Shown here piece by piece: positions 10,058 through 18,971 of a DNA stretch of 64,000 nt; position 1 is the first letter of the stretch, and the number at the start of each line of letters is the position of its first letter. The position numbers and the translations under genes are program-made. This DNA is from Macrostomum hystrix (lineage: Eukaryota > Platyhelminthes > Macrostomidae): the NCBI GenBank assembly GCA_950097015.1, contig CATNEN010000007.1, positions 9,115,001 to 9,179,000 of the forward strand. The letters are read 5' to 3'. A model generated the notes under the pieces. That model ran no database searches. It worked only from the letters and a program-made list of their open reading frames with translations, and was not told the origin of the DNA.

Positions 10058-11095
10058 TCAAACGCACGCTGATAGTTTTTGAGCAGCAGCCAGTTGCAGG
10101 TCGAGGCCCGACTCCAACCCAAGGTACGCCTCCACCGCCGAACTCCGCCAGTCTCCCAGCGCCTTGACGACGGGCAGCGGGATGCCTTCCCGAAAGGCTA
10201 GGGAGGCACCACCGCGACGGAGGCTGTGCGGTGAGAGCGATAGTCCTCCCAGGCCGGCGAGGTTGACTGCGCGGCGAAACAGGCGGCAGAACCGGGTGGC
10301 GGTCATTGGCACGAGACCACCGCAATGGCGGAAGGCGAAGAGATGGGCTGAAGCAGGGACGGGCTGGTTGGCGTGCAGGTGGTGTCGCAGCGCTGCCACC
10401 GGACAGAGCGGGTGCTGCGCCTCGCGTCGAAGGCGTGGCAGGACCACGCGGTGCACTCGCTCACGGAACTGATTGGTCTTGGACTTGCGGACATGCAGGA
10501 TTGCCAGGTCCGAGCCCAGCCGTAGGTCTTCAACGATGATGGCCTCTCCCGGTGGCGGCATTGGGGTCGGGCAGCACAGGTTTGCGCGGCGCAGCAGGCC
10601 CCAGAATCCGACCAGGACAGCCGCCCAGAAGGCTGCGTCCTCCGGAATATGCAGCTGCAGTACTCCCCGCATTTTGAGCAGGTGGTTTGGCTTGATTGGA
10701 GCCTTGCGCGCGGGTGGCCTGGCCAGCTTGCGTCGCACGCCGCGGAGGAGCAGGTCGATGCGAGGGTCGCTTGGGAGGCCGCGGCCAGTCTGCAGCTTGC
10801 AGTACAGGTCGGCGGCGTTAAGGTATGCGCCAATGCTGGCATGCGATGTGAGGCGGTCGGCCAGCACGATGACGTAGTGCGCGACCTGCTGTGCTGACGG
10901 TCTGGTGCTGTCAATGCGCGTTCGCTTACAGAAGCGTTGCCAGGAGGCAATCTGGCAGCGGTAGGAGCGCGCTGTCGTGCCTGCGAAGGCCAGGCTGCAG
11001 AGCTCGTGGTAGCGGCGGCTGAGGTGCGAACCCGGGACCGTAGGCGAGCGATCTGCAAAGAAAGGAATTGGCGGGCGGCGGACGAAAGGGTGTGC
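10058..11095 (-). CDS. Tyrosine recombinase of a DIRS/Ngaro-like retrotransposon
   Basis: The minus-strand frame is open from just after a TGA at 11096-11098 to the TGA at 10058 (up to 345 residues) and has no ATG near its start. The N-terminal part has a SAM-like core-binding segment (AGTTARSYRCQIASWQRFC). The catalytic part shows Arg in GLLRRANL, the HxxR box as HSLRRGGAS, and the final helix LGDWRSSAVEAYLG with the nucleophilic Tyr. The usual second His/Trp position is Trp. Tyrosine recombinases replace integrase in DIRS-order elements and insert a circular cDNA without target duplication. The frame lies at -1 relative to the RT frame and overlaps its 3' part. How it is expressed is unclear. 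Confidence 0.85.
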   Translation of the reverse strand, partial: AHPFVRRPPIPFFADRSPTVPGSHLSRRYHELCSLAFAGTTARSYRCQIASWQRFCKRTRIDSTRPSAQQVAHYVIVLADRLTSHASIGAYLNAADLYCKLQTGRGLPSDPRIDLLLRGVRRKLARPPARKAPIKPNHLLKMRGVLQLHIPEDAAFWAAVLVGFWGLLRRANLCCPTPMPPPGEAIIVEDLRLGSDLAILHVRKSKTNQFRERVHRVVLPRLRREAQHPLCPVAALRHHLHANQPVPASAHLFAFRHCGGLVPMTATRFCRLFRRAVNLAGLGGLSLSPHSLRRGGASLAFREGIPLPVVKALGDWRSSAVEAYLGLESGLDLQLAAAQKLSACV

Positions 11096-12888
11096 TCATG
11101 AAGGTTGTCAGTTTCAATGTCCACTGTGCCGTAGAGCCGGAGCAGAAAATTTGCCAGCTCGCTGGTGTCATCTGCGCGACTGCCGCTGTCCGCAAAGATC
11201 TGGAACGTCCCAGGCACGTGGAAGGCTTGGATAACGAGATCGCGGTGAGCGGCGAGAAGCGCGAGCTGCTGCAGGGCTGTGTTGACAATCGGGTTCGGCG
11301 AGGAGCCCTTGTTGATGGCGCCGACAGCGGCCGTGCTGTCCGAGTAGATCACCAGGTTGCTTCCTGGTTGCAGCTTTTGTTGAAAGTGCAGAGCCGTGAA
11401 CACGGGCGCGAGGCTCTCCTTAAAATTGATGTGCAGAGTTTCGAGCTCCGGACTATCGCGTTGCCAGTCGATGATGAGCCAGTTAGTGACGCCTGGGCCG
11501 CGGATGATGCCGCAGCCTCCCCAATTGGATGCGTCCGACTCGATTGCCCAGGCTGGCCCGGCGGTCCTCCAGATGCGGCAGCTGGGGGTCTTGGCCAGGC
11601 AGGCCACCCACCAGAGGATGGTCTCGCGGAGATCGTTGTGCATGCGCAGTTTGTGGCAGTGCTGCTTTAACTTATTGAGTTCCAGCAGGAGCGGCCTCAG
11701 GAAACACCTCCCGATACGGACGACCTGGCAAACCCAGTTGATGCGGCCACAGAGAGATTGGAGCTGGCGCTTGGTGATGCGCTTGTGCGAGAGTGCGGAT
11801 TGCAGCTGCGCTTTCGTGACCTCGAGCTTGTCCTTTGGGAGCTCTAGCAGGCCGCTGTTGGTGTCAATCATGACGCCCAGGTACACCAGCCTAGTGCACG
11901 GCAGAGCTACTTTGCTCCAGTTGATGGAGAAGCCTAGACGCCGCAGCAGATGAAGTAGAGTGTCCAGAGCTTGCTGGCAGGCGATCTCAGTTTCTGCCGC
12001 CACGGCAAAGTCATCGAGGTAACTCCCGATATTGCTGAAGCCGCGTCGCTGCATCATGCGCTTGATGGACTGGCTGAGGCGGTGGAAGACTTCCACTGAA
12101 GCTGCCGCGCCGAATGGCAGGCGCGTGTCGCACAGGTACGTCGGGCTCGGTTGATCGCTGAACTTCCACTGTAGACCAGTGTAGCGGAAGTCGTGGGGAC
12201 TGATTCCGACACTGCGGTAAGCATTGGCCAAGTCGACCTTCGCCATGAACCAACCTGGCTGCAGCTTGGCAGTGAACTGGCTGACGGTCTCAAACTTGAT
12301 CTGGTAGTCAGAGGAGAAACGGCTGTTCAGCGAGAGGTCCGGAGGTTGCGAGCAGTCGTGGATCAGCCGGATCTTGTTGTTTCCTTTCGGGATGGCACCA
12401 AGGGCGCTGATGACGTCCGGCTTGTTGCTAACTTTCACGTAACGGCCGTTGGCCACTTCTTCCCGCACCTGCTGCTCGACCAGTAGCCGATTACTGTCAG
12501 CGGAGAAGTAGTTCTGAGAGAAAGTGCTATTAGGCTGATTGTCAGGGGCGCTGGGGCAGGTGAGGCGGAAGCCGTTGCGGACACCGTTCAGCAGGAAGTC
12601 ACGATCGGGATCGCCGAGCAGCTCGGCATCCCAGGCGGCGGTGATAAGGTCAGAAGAGAAGGCAACGGACTCGATGGGCTTAGCTTGAGGCCGGCCAGGG
12701 GGGAGCGGGTGATCGACATTGTCAGAATCGGCCGGTGCAGCTGGGCCGTCGATCAAGTCCCCCGGCCGGCCGCAATCTAGTTTTTTGACGTGCAGAGCTG
12801 GCGCGGGTGCGCCGCGTAGCAGGCAGAGCACGCGTGTCTGAACTTGCAGTCGCGTCTGTGGCAGCTGTTTCGGTTGAATTTGACGCAC
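10303..12888 (-). CDS. Reverse transcriptase-RNase H polyprotein of a DIRS/Ngaro-like retrotransposon
   Basis: Minus-strand open frame of 861 codons. RT motifs in order: AIPKGNNKIRLIHDCS, a palm block with KVDLANAYRSV, the LPFGAAAS block, and the catalytic box SYLDDFAVA. RNase H follows with acidic residues in AIESDASNWGG, NFKESLA, VIYSDSTAA and a final ADSGSR. No adenine-methylase domain (present in DIRS1-type elements) is evident, which favours a Ngaro-like assignment. Roughly the last 245 codons overlap the recombinase frame, are Ala/Arg/Ser-rich and probably carry no domain. The start overlaps the gag end by 112 nt at -1, with a slippery heptamer at 12780-12786. The protein is therefore probably made as a gag-RT fusion, since the first ATG-less stretch precedes the RT domain. 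Confidence 0.9.
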   Translation of the reverse strand: MRQIQPKQLPQTRLQVQTRVLCLLRGAPAPALHVKKLDCGRPGDLIDGPAAPADSDNVDHPLPPGRPQAKPIESVAFSSDLITAAWDAELLGDPDRDFLLNGVRNGFRLTCPSAPDNQPNSTFSQNYFSADSNRLLVEQQVREEVANGRYVKVSNKPDVISALGAIPKGNNKIRLIHDCSQPPDLSLNSRFSSDYQIKFETVSQFTAKLQPGWFMAKVDLANAYRSVGISPHDFRYTGLQWKFSDQPSPTYLCDTRLPFGAAASVEVFHRLSQSIKRMMQRRGFSNIGSYLDDFAVAAETEIACQQALDTLLHLLRRLGFSINWSKVALPCTRLVYLGVMIDTNSGLLELPKDKLEVTKAQLQSALSHKRITKRQLQSLCGRINWVCQVVRIGRCFLRPLLLELNKLKQHCHKLRMHNDLRETILWWVACLAKTPSCRIWRTAGPAWAIESDASNWGGCGIIRGPGVTNWLIIDWQRDSPELETLHINFKESLAPVFTALHFQQKLQPGSNLVIYSDSTAAVGAINKGSSPNPIVNTALQQLALLAAHRDLVIQAFHVPGTFQIFADSGSRADDTSELANFLLRLYGTVDIETDNLHEHTLSSAARQFLSLQIARLRSRVRTSAAATTSSAAWPSQARQRAPTAARLPPGNASVSERALTAPDRQHSRSRTTSSCWPTASHRMPALAHTLTPPTCTASCRLAAASQATLASTCSSAACDASWPGHPRARLQSSQTTCSKCGEYCSCIFRRTQPSGRLSWSDSGACCAAQTCAARPQCRHRERPSSLKTYGWARTWQSCMSASPRPISSVSECTAWSCHAFDARRSTRSVRWQRCDTTCTPTSPSLLQPISSPSAIAVVSCQ
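12729..12786 (-). promoter_or_regulatory. Candidate -1 ribosomal frameshift signal at the gag/RT junction
   Basis: On the minus strand the gag frame ends TCA AAA AAC TAG. This contains the canonical slippery heptamer A AAA AAC (12780-12786) in the correct phase, directly before the stop. After a 7-nt spacer (12773-12779), CGGCCGG (12766-12772) can pair perfectly with CCGGCCG (12729-12735) across a 30-nt loop. Slippage by -1 would read straight into the RT frame. Heptamer, spacer and stem are visible in sequence; function is inferred. Confidence 0.7.
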
Positions 12889-13853
12889 AGCTCCCGACCT
12901 TCAGCGTCGGTTGGGCCGACCAAGCCGCTTGTCTGGTTTCTCATTTTGCTGAACTTGAAGCCAGGCCGCGAATAGGTCGAACTGCCAGCAGGATTGGGTT
13001 TAGGTGCCAGAATGTGCTTGGACAGCAGCTGCAACGACTCCCGCTCCCAGCTGCCGCTGGTCTGGTGCTGCAGGATCCTGAAGTCTTCGTCGTAGTCGTT
13101 GAGGGCGGCCTGGCTGAAGCCCTGATGCATGAACTCGCCGAACTGTACGCAGTACCGCACATAGGCTTTCAGCTCACTCAAATCCATGGTGCCGTTTCTC
13201 ATTGTGACTAGGGCACCGTCGTCAAGCAGTCTCAGCAGGATGCGGCCGCTGCCTGCAACCCACTGACCGGCCGTGATGTTCTCAGTTCGGGCTCTAGTCT
13301 TCGCTGATTGGGGCGCAGGCTCCTCGAAGTCACGATCGATGAAGTCTCTCACCAGCAGAGGCCTCGAGGTGGCAGCTGGCTTAGTGTAGCTGCCGGGGAG
13401 TTCCCAGTCTGGCACTGGCAGATGCTGCTCCGGCTCGTGGGCACTGAGGGTTTGGTTAAGCATCATCGGGCTAGTCGACTTACCACTCTGTCTGCGCTGG
13501 CCGTCCTTTCCAAGCTCGGCTTCAATCTCCGCTGTTTGGCGCTGAAGCGTTCTCAGGCGGAGCAGCTTCTCTTGTCTGGCGATCCTCTGGTCCAGGTCGT
13601 CGCCGCCTCCCAGATCACTCGCCTTGTCCGGGTTCGCCTCGCCGTCCTCTTCGCTGCAGGTGCTGCCGTCGTCCTCGGCTTGGGCCGAAGCGGTTGACCT
13701 TTGCTGCACGCGGCGTGTGGTTCGGCTGACTAAACTGGATTGTTCCAGTCTGACTTGCAGTTCACGCTTGCGACCGCTGCTAGGCAGGCCAAGTTGAATC
13801 AGGCGGTCTCTTAACTGGCGAGCCGTAAGCCGGTCAATTGGAAGCTCAGCCAT
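12777..13853 (-). CDS. Gag-like protein of the DIRS/Ngaro-like retrotransposon, with SAP domain and Cys/His cluster
   Basis: 358 residues from ATG 13853 to TAG at 12777. The N-terminus (residues ~6-42) is a SAP-type helix-extended loop-helix (LTARQLRDRLIQLGLPSSGRK), a DNA/chromatin-binding fold found in some DIRS-order gag proteins. An acidic segment and a coiled-coil-like stretch (EKLLRLRTLQRQTAEIEAEL) follow. Near the C-terminus a Cys/His cluster (CHRRDCKFRHACSACYAAH) resembles a nucleic-acid-binding zinc motif. The frame extends upstream to 14024, but this ATG directly precedes the SAP domain. It is the first of three minus-strand frames (gag, RT-RNase H, recombinase), each -1 to the previous one. 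Confidence 0.8.
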   Translation of the reverse strand: MAELPIDRLTARQLRDRLIQLGLPSSGRKRELQVRLEQSSLVSRTTRRVQQRSTASAQAEDDGSTCSEEDGEANPDKASDLGGGDDLDQRIARQEKLLRLRTLQRQTAEIEAELGKDGQRRQSGKSTSPMMLNQTLSAHEPEQHLPVPDWELPGSYTKPAATSRPLLVRDFIDRDFEEPAPQSAKTRARTENITAGQWVAGSGRILLRLLDDGALVTMRNGTMDLSELKAYVRYCVQFGEFMHQGFSQAALNDYDEDFRILQHQTSGSWERESLQLLSKHILAPKPNPAGSSTYSRPGFKFSKMRNQTSGLVGPTDAEGRELCVKFNRNSCHRRDCKFRHACSACYAAHPRQLCTSKN

Positions 13854-15285
13854 TGCAGTAGAAAAAATTTCACACCACGCAGCGCGAAGAGACAAGGCTG
13901 GGCAGCACGGGGGTGCCGGCTGAAATACAACCCAGCTAAAAGCGGAGGGGTGGGTGCCTGGGGTGGGTGCCTGGGGTGGGTGTTTACACCCAATCAGTGA
14001 GCGCCGATTGGACACTAACACCACTCAGTCGTCAATCGGCTGCCCTGCCAAGCAGGCCGGAACTCGTCGCAGCATCTGCCTGAACCAGCCGCTGCATTTG
14101 GCAGGAGTCACCTCACCAGTGGCCTCCTATGCAATCCTGTGCAGCACCAGAATCCGCAGCTGCCACAGTGGAGTTGTAATAAAATGAATGTCCTAGCTGG
14201 AGCGTGAGGAATTTAAAGCTAGCGACTATTCACTATTCACCGGGGTCGGTGTCCTACCAATCGTTTCAATAGCAGTAGGGAAATCTGGAATTAAATAGTG
14301 TTAGAGACTGTGGTAGCGAGCGGAGCGGAATAGATAAGCGATGAGACCCGTGCGTCGTCCTCCGGCCCGGCGAAACTCCCAATGAAAAAGAATAACACAG
14401 TATGAACACGAAGACTCGAATAAATTGATTGGGAGTGAGTTAATCAGCTGTGACTCGCCAAGATTCCAGATAAGAATAGGAATTGATTTGAATCTCAATT
14501 ACTTGATTTAAAAGTTACATTGACCGAATAAGGATGTTCATACGGAAATCAATTATAGCGCGCTCACAGTGAGAAGCAAAGTTTGGTCTATAAAAATATA
14601 AAAATTTGGATATAAAAATTTTTACTTAAACGGGCCTAATCCGCGCCCTACTCTTCCCGAGAGGCTCCGGTTGTCTCTGCTTTCAGCGCTGCCCCGACAG
14701 ATCCTATCGGTTGGCACTCCTTCTGCCTGACGCCGGAGTCTCCGAAGAGAGCACGTACTGACTTCGACAACAAGCGCCTATCTAGACCACCCTTGTCAGC
14801 GGCGCACTCTCAAGACGCGTAGCGCCGAAAGCTACCTAACTGAACAAGCGGAGCGTGGTCGGGCGGGGAGAGACAAAACAAAGTGGACTGGTTTGCACGT
14901 GCTTCTCACAGTGTGAGGCGAATTGCGGAGAACTTCTCCGTTTATGACTTCCGTTTATAGAGTCATTTTAACCCTAAATTAGGTCGATCGGCGAGGTGGA
15001 TGCCTGGCTGTAGCTTGAGCCAAGGCGACAAATCGCAGTAGACTTGCGACCGCCGTTCTGAGCCCCGGGGTCGCTTCTTGCCGAGGGTAGACAGGTAGTG
15101 AGGCCGGGTCGCTCGCTGATTGGCCGGGACTGTAGCCCAGGGGTAGCGCTCGCGGGGTGGTGGGCGTCCGTTCCCCCAGCTGGTCCGGCCCGGCTTGGCG
15201 TGGGTGACTTTTAGCAAAAAAACACGTGTCTAAAAATAAGTACTGAATAATAACACGGGGAGATAGAAGGGCAAACAAGCTGACA
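13854..15285. other. Right interior of the composite transposon, non-coding
   Basis: Probably includes the 5' end and leader of the DIRS-like element and the 3' flank of the DDE transposase. Positions 14641-14870 are GC-rich. Imperfect inverted copies of a TTCTCAC..TGTGAG motif occur near 14563-14580 and 14896-14918. I could not identify the split direct or inverted terminal repeats expected for DIRS/Ngaro elements. Confidence 0.4.
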
Positions 15286-16169
15286 CTACAGAGTGTCCAG
15301 AGGTGGCAGGTCCAGCTCTCTCTGCACTTCAGGCTGGGAAAGCGCGCGCTTGATCGCCGCTTTCACGAAGGAATGCGCATTTCTACAGGGTTGAGGAAGG
15401 GCGAGTAGGGAGGCAGCGTTACGGCCCTCCAGTTTGCTACGTACTGCTCCGGAATCTGCATTCGACCGTGAAATCGAGCACCGTCCATCACAATGTGCAT
15501 CTGGTCAGCGTCTCCGATGTCGTTCCGATTGCTTACCACCTCCAGTAACTCATCAACAAATTTCTGAAATCTTTCTGCGGTCATCGTGGCTGCTACGATA
15601 TTGTGATGCAGAAGACCTGCCGTTGGTGACACGGCCTGTACCAGATTCACCTGCACCCCTCGCTGAGTGACAACGACCCTTCTCACTCGTTGCCCACGTC
15701 TGCTGCGCCCTTGTGACCTTCGAGTCCATAAATTAAAACCTGTTTCATCGATGAAGACAGGTTGATGATCGGGTGGCAATTCGATCAGCCATTGAGCAAA
15801 TTCGATTGAGCGAAGTATTGCAGCAGTGCTCACTTGAAGACCTTCTAATCTACCTTGTACCGATCGTGCCATCTCTGCCAGCGTCATCATTGGGTTCCAG
15901 TCAAGCTGTTGCTCCAGCCACTCTGTCTGTTCCTCGCCCAGCTTTGCGCCGCGAGTTCCACCACGCGGACGCCGATTTCGCTGTCCTGTCATCTCGTATC
16001 GCTTCTGAATGGAGTAGACGATGTTTTTGTTGAGCTGCAGCCAGCGCGCGATATCCACCGGTCGCTCGCCTCTTTCTAAAGTATCCACAACGAGCTTGTA
16101 CCGCTCGGCGCAGTCCATCTCCCTGTTCAGCTGGAGCAGTTTCGTAGCTTTGGCGGCTTGATTCGTCAT
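15286..16169 (-). pseudogene. Decayed IS630/Tc1-mariner DDE transposase
   Basis: The minus-strand frame from ATG 16169 begins with a helix-turn-helix region (ERPVDIARWLQLNKNIVYSI) and continues with the catalytic triad: D in VFIDETGFN, D in IVMDGARFH, and E in PPYSPFLNPVE with 33 residues between the last two. Directly after that Glu the frame runs into a stop at 15363, while the expected C-terminus (FVKAAIKRAL...) continues in a neighbouring frame to a TAG at 15286. One base is missing near 15372. The linker between ILRS and EFAQWL is also shorter than in relatives, suggesting an internal deletion of some 25-30 codons. The enzyme would normally cut and paste the element at TA sites; this copy is probably inactive. 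Confidence 0.85.
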
Positions 16170-16250
16170 GAGATAGGAGCTCCTGATCGCTCATGGCAGT
16201 GAGATTTTAAGCAGCGCAAATCAAAAGGATGAAATTGGTGCCCCGAGTGT

Positions 16251-16376
16251 TAAATTGGCTGCTCCTTCACCACACTTTTGGCCACAGACATGAGGCAGCA
16301 GCGACTGCAGCGCATGCGTTCTGCCACTTGGTGTTAAATTGAGTGCTCGCAGTGTTTATTTGGATGCAAAAAGGAA
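16251..16376 (-). repeat. Right terminal inverted repeat of the 6.9-kb transposon
   Basis: Partner of the left repeat at 9465-9590. Flanked outside by TA at 16377-16378. Confidence 0.9.
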
Positions 16377-16378
16377 TA

Positions 16379-17300
16379 GCCATTCTCTACTACATCATCG
16401 TCGTATTGACTAGCCAACAGTGGGGCTCTGCTATAGACAGGACCATTATTGCACGCTGATGATTCGACAAGCACTATTGGACTCTGAATGTAAATTGTCC
16501 ATGGTAAAACCTTCACTATTTTGACTCCCATGTTGGCTATACGACAATGCCATAGACGACTATATTAGCACTCAAAACCGACATTTGAACACCTCATTAA
16601 GAAGGCAAATCTTCCGACAGAAAATCACAAATTTTTCGTGCCTTTGGACCGCAATGATTAATTATCGTATTAGTGTAAGGATCCATAGCCAGCGCTTATA
16701 TTTTCCTCGGCTTTGTTTTCTCGTGTTTTCCCCCACTTGCCATCTACATGTACCTCAATCGGCGTTGGAAACATAACAAAGTTGACAACAAAGTTAATGT
16801 TTGCACTGGAATAAGCTCTTTAAAATGCTTCCTCGAACTTAACGATCACAATCATCTGTCTTATAATGTCACTATATAATATTTGTCACGAACGCTGAAG
16901 CTCCCGTCTAACAAACTATTTTACGAGCTTGCATTGAATTGTCATTTCGATTCTATTGAGGACAAAAAATGTAATATCACACAGGGTCCCATTAAAGATC
17001 CATCGAATCGATATTGAACATAATATACATAGGCCTCTCCAAAATAGGGCTTCCATTCCATTTTATCTTTCCTATGGATCTCAATTATACTAGTGCCTAA
17101 ATTAAATTCTTCAATTGATGTTCGCTCTGATGCTTCATGATGGCAGTTTTGCTTTAGAATGAACAACTCGTGCCATCTAGCGAGCCAATCAGATAAGCAG
17201 GCAGTTTCAGTGGATAAATACAGCGGTTTGTTGGGAATCGGCGAGCCCGTCTTGAAAAAGCATTGACAAAGCCAACTGAAGTCAACAATCCAGTACTCGA
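16379..17300. other. AT-rich intergenic and 5' flank of the fucolectin-like gene
   Basis: No gene seen. A TATA-like stretch (GATAAATACA, about 17212-17221) lies about 80 bp before the next start codon. A possible 3' splice site (CAACAATCCAG) lies 7 nt before that ATG. Confidence 0.4.
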
Positions 17301-18118
17301 ATGCTGCTCAGCAGGATGTCACCGAAGCTGCTTTTCATCCTGGCGCTGCCTCTGTGGGGGGTCCTGAGCCATTCCGTGGGCTCACACTGGCTCGAGACAG
17401 CAGGATCCAGCATCGCTGCGGAGCTGCAGCTGAGCAGCCGCCGCCTCTTGGACTGCTTGCTCCTGTGCGCCGCCAGGGGCTGGTGCGCCAGCGCTCGGTT
17501 CACGGGCTCCGAGTGCCACCTGCTGCTGCCCGAGGAGGTCGCGACCTCTGCGACTGGCCCTGCTCAGCCAGTGCTCAGGAGGCGGGAGTTCAAAGGTGTG
17601 TGCCCAGTGTGCTCTTGATGATTGGTGCGGGTGTTTGTTGAGGAGAAAGTATGGTAGGAACGAACTGTACATTATGGAGTGCTTATTCAAATTCAGTTTA
17701 ACTCCATATTTCCCCAGGTGAACAAAAGCTGCATTTATCAAACTGCGAGCAGAGTTCTGTGTGGTCGCATGAGAGCAATCAGTGCGAAAAAGCCATTGAC
17801 GGCGACCTAGCACAGTCGTTTCCGAACTGCTTCTGCAGCAAGCATGAGAGTCGCTATGGCGAGTGGTGGGAGGCTGGCACATCCGATGAGGCCTTCATCA
17901 CGCAGGTGGCAGTTTACAACCGAGGCGACTGCTGTGCGGAGCGGCTCAACAGCTTCACCATCGCTGTGGACGGCGTCATCTGCGTTGACTTCACTACGGC
18001 GACTGCCTTCTCTGCGCGGAACTTCAGTTGCAACCGGCGCGGCCGGAGGCTCCGACTGACCAGTCGGCTGAACGAGTCGCTCACCATTTGCGAGCTGGTG
18101 GCTTATGGCATCATGTGA
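17301..18118 (+). CDS. Secreted fucolectin/F5-8-type-C-like protein with an N-terminal PAN-like Cys module
   Basis: Two exons, 17301-17595 and 17718-18118, joined in phase 1 (GT at 17596, AG at 17716-17717), giving 231 residues. Residues 1-~25 form a signal peptide (LLFILALPLWGVLS). Exon 1 then has a Cys pattern (CLLLCAARGWCASARF...C) like a PAN/apple module. Exon 2 is a fucolectin-type galactose-binding-like domain: SSVWSHESNQCEKAIDGD at its start, then EWWEAG, VAVYNRGDCCAERLNSF, and a closing LTICELVAYG. This is the consensus order of the FTP/fucolectin family. The expected role is extracellular fucose/glycan binding, for example in innate defence or secretion. A Met at residue 6 is an alternative start. 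Sugar specificity is not deducible. Confidence 0.85.
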
Positions 18119-18971
18119 CCTGCGCGGCCTCATAGCGAGTAAAACAGTGAAAAACATTAGTTTTATATAACGAATCTAGCAGGTCGCATAACGTTATGGA
18201 CCGTAATGTCTGTGCTACTGTTTCTATCGGAATTCTAATAATTCACCAGCATAGAATGTACCTTTTTCTTGGCGTTGTCGTATTCGTTTCATATCTAATG
18301 TCAAAGAGACATGCTGAAATCGAATATAATGCAAAGAAATTAAATGTTGCTTTGTAATGGAAAGCAACTCCATAAGACCGCCACTCCAATTTATCCCAAA
18401 TCAGATGGCGTGGGCCCGAATTCATGTAGCGTATAGAAAACAAGTATCTTCCATATTTTTTCAGGCACCGTAGCCAGTAAAGTAGCCAAAATTTAATGAT
18501 AATTAAACCAGCGCCCGACATCCACCAGACCACCAACCCTTAAGCCCACTAGCCACAAACTCTACCCACCCAGACACCGACGGTATCTCCGATCCTACCC
18601 ACCCCCTCCACAGGCCATACCACCCAAGACACCCACCCCACCCAGCCAGCCAATCAGCGAACTGCGCTAGAGATAAAAATTTTCCTACAAACCATCAGTG
18701 GTCGCATAGGGCAGGTGTAATCAATAAATAAGATGCCTAGAAAATTGCATAACTACATAACTACATGATTACACCTGCCCAATTAGGTCACGTATGCAGA
18801 CGACAGCACAGCCGCAGCTGTTGCGCGGCACATCTGAAGGCTGCGACTGGGGGAACGCCACACCCATCCTCAATCACCCCAGCCAGTGCGGGTAAGCCAT
18901 TTAACAGCTGGGTGAACTGAAGCAATGCATAGTTAAGTGTCTTGCTCAAGGACACAAATCATTCCATTAGA
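18119..18971. other. Intergenic; contains a 14-bp perfect inverted repeat and a SINE-like motif
   Basis: GGGCAGGTGTAATC at 18709-18722 is matched by its exact reverse complement at 18767-18780, giving a potential stem with a 44-nt loop. The motif GTGTCTTGCTCAAGGACAC near 18939-18957 resembles the body of animal tRNA-derived SINEs in reverse orientation. Around 18540-18660 the plus strand is C-rich. Confidence 0.45.

Larger units (their letters stand above)
9465..16376 (-). mobile_element. Tc1/mariner (IS630-type) DNA transposon with long TIRs, carrying a nested DIRS/Ngaro-like retroelement
   Basis: The left end (9465-9590, starting TTCTTTTTGCATCC) is the near-perfect reverse complement of the right end (16251-16376). 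This defines terminal inverted repeats of about 126 bp. Each end is flanked by the dinucleotide TA (9463-9464 and 16377-16378), the target duplication of Tc1/mariner elements. The right end contains a minus-strand DDE transposase (15286-16169). The middle holds a complete coding set of a tyrosine-recombinase retroelement (10058-13853, minus strand). A Tc1/mariner element does not normally carry such genes, so the simplest reading is a later insertion into it. The exact ends of the inner element were not found. The left interior (9591-10057) and right interior (13854-15285) are non-coding. Confidence 0.85.

Noticed and set aside
14963-15278. Minus-strand ORFs in the right interior of the composite transposon
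   Set aside because: No domain; GC-rich non-coding element sequence is a sufficient explanation.
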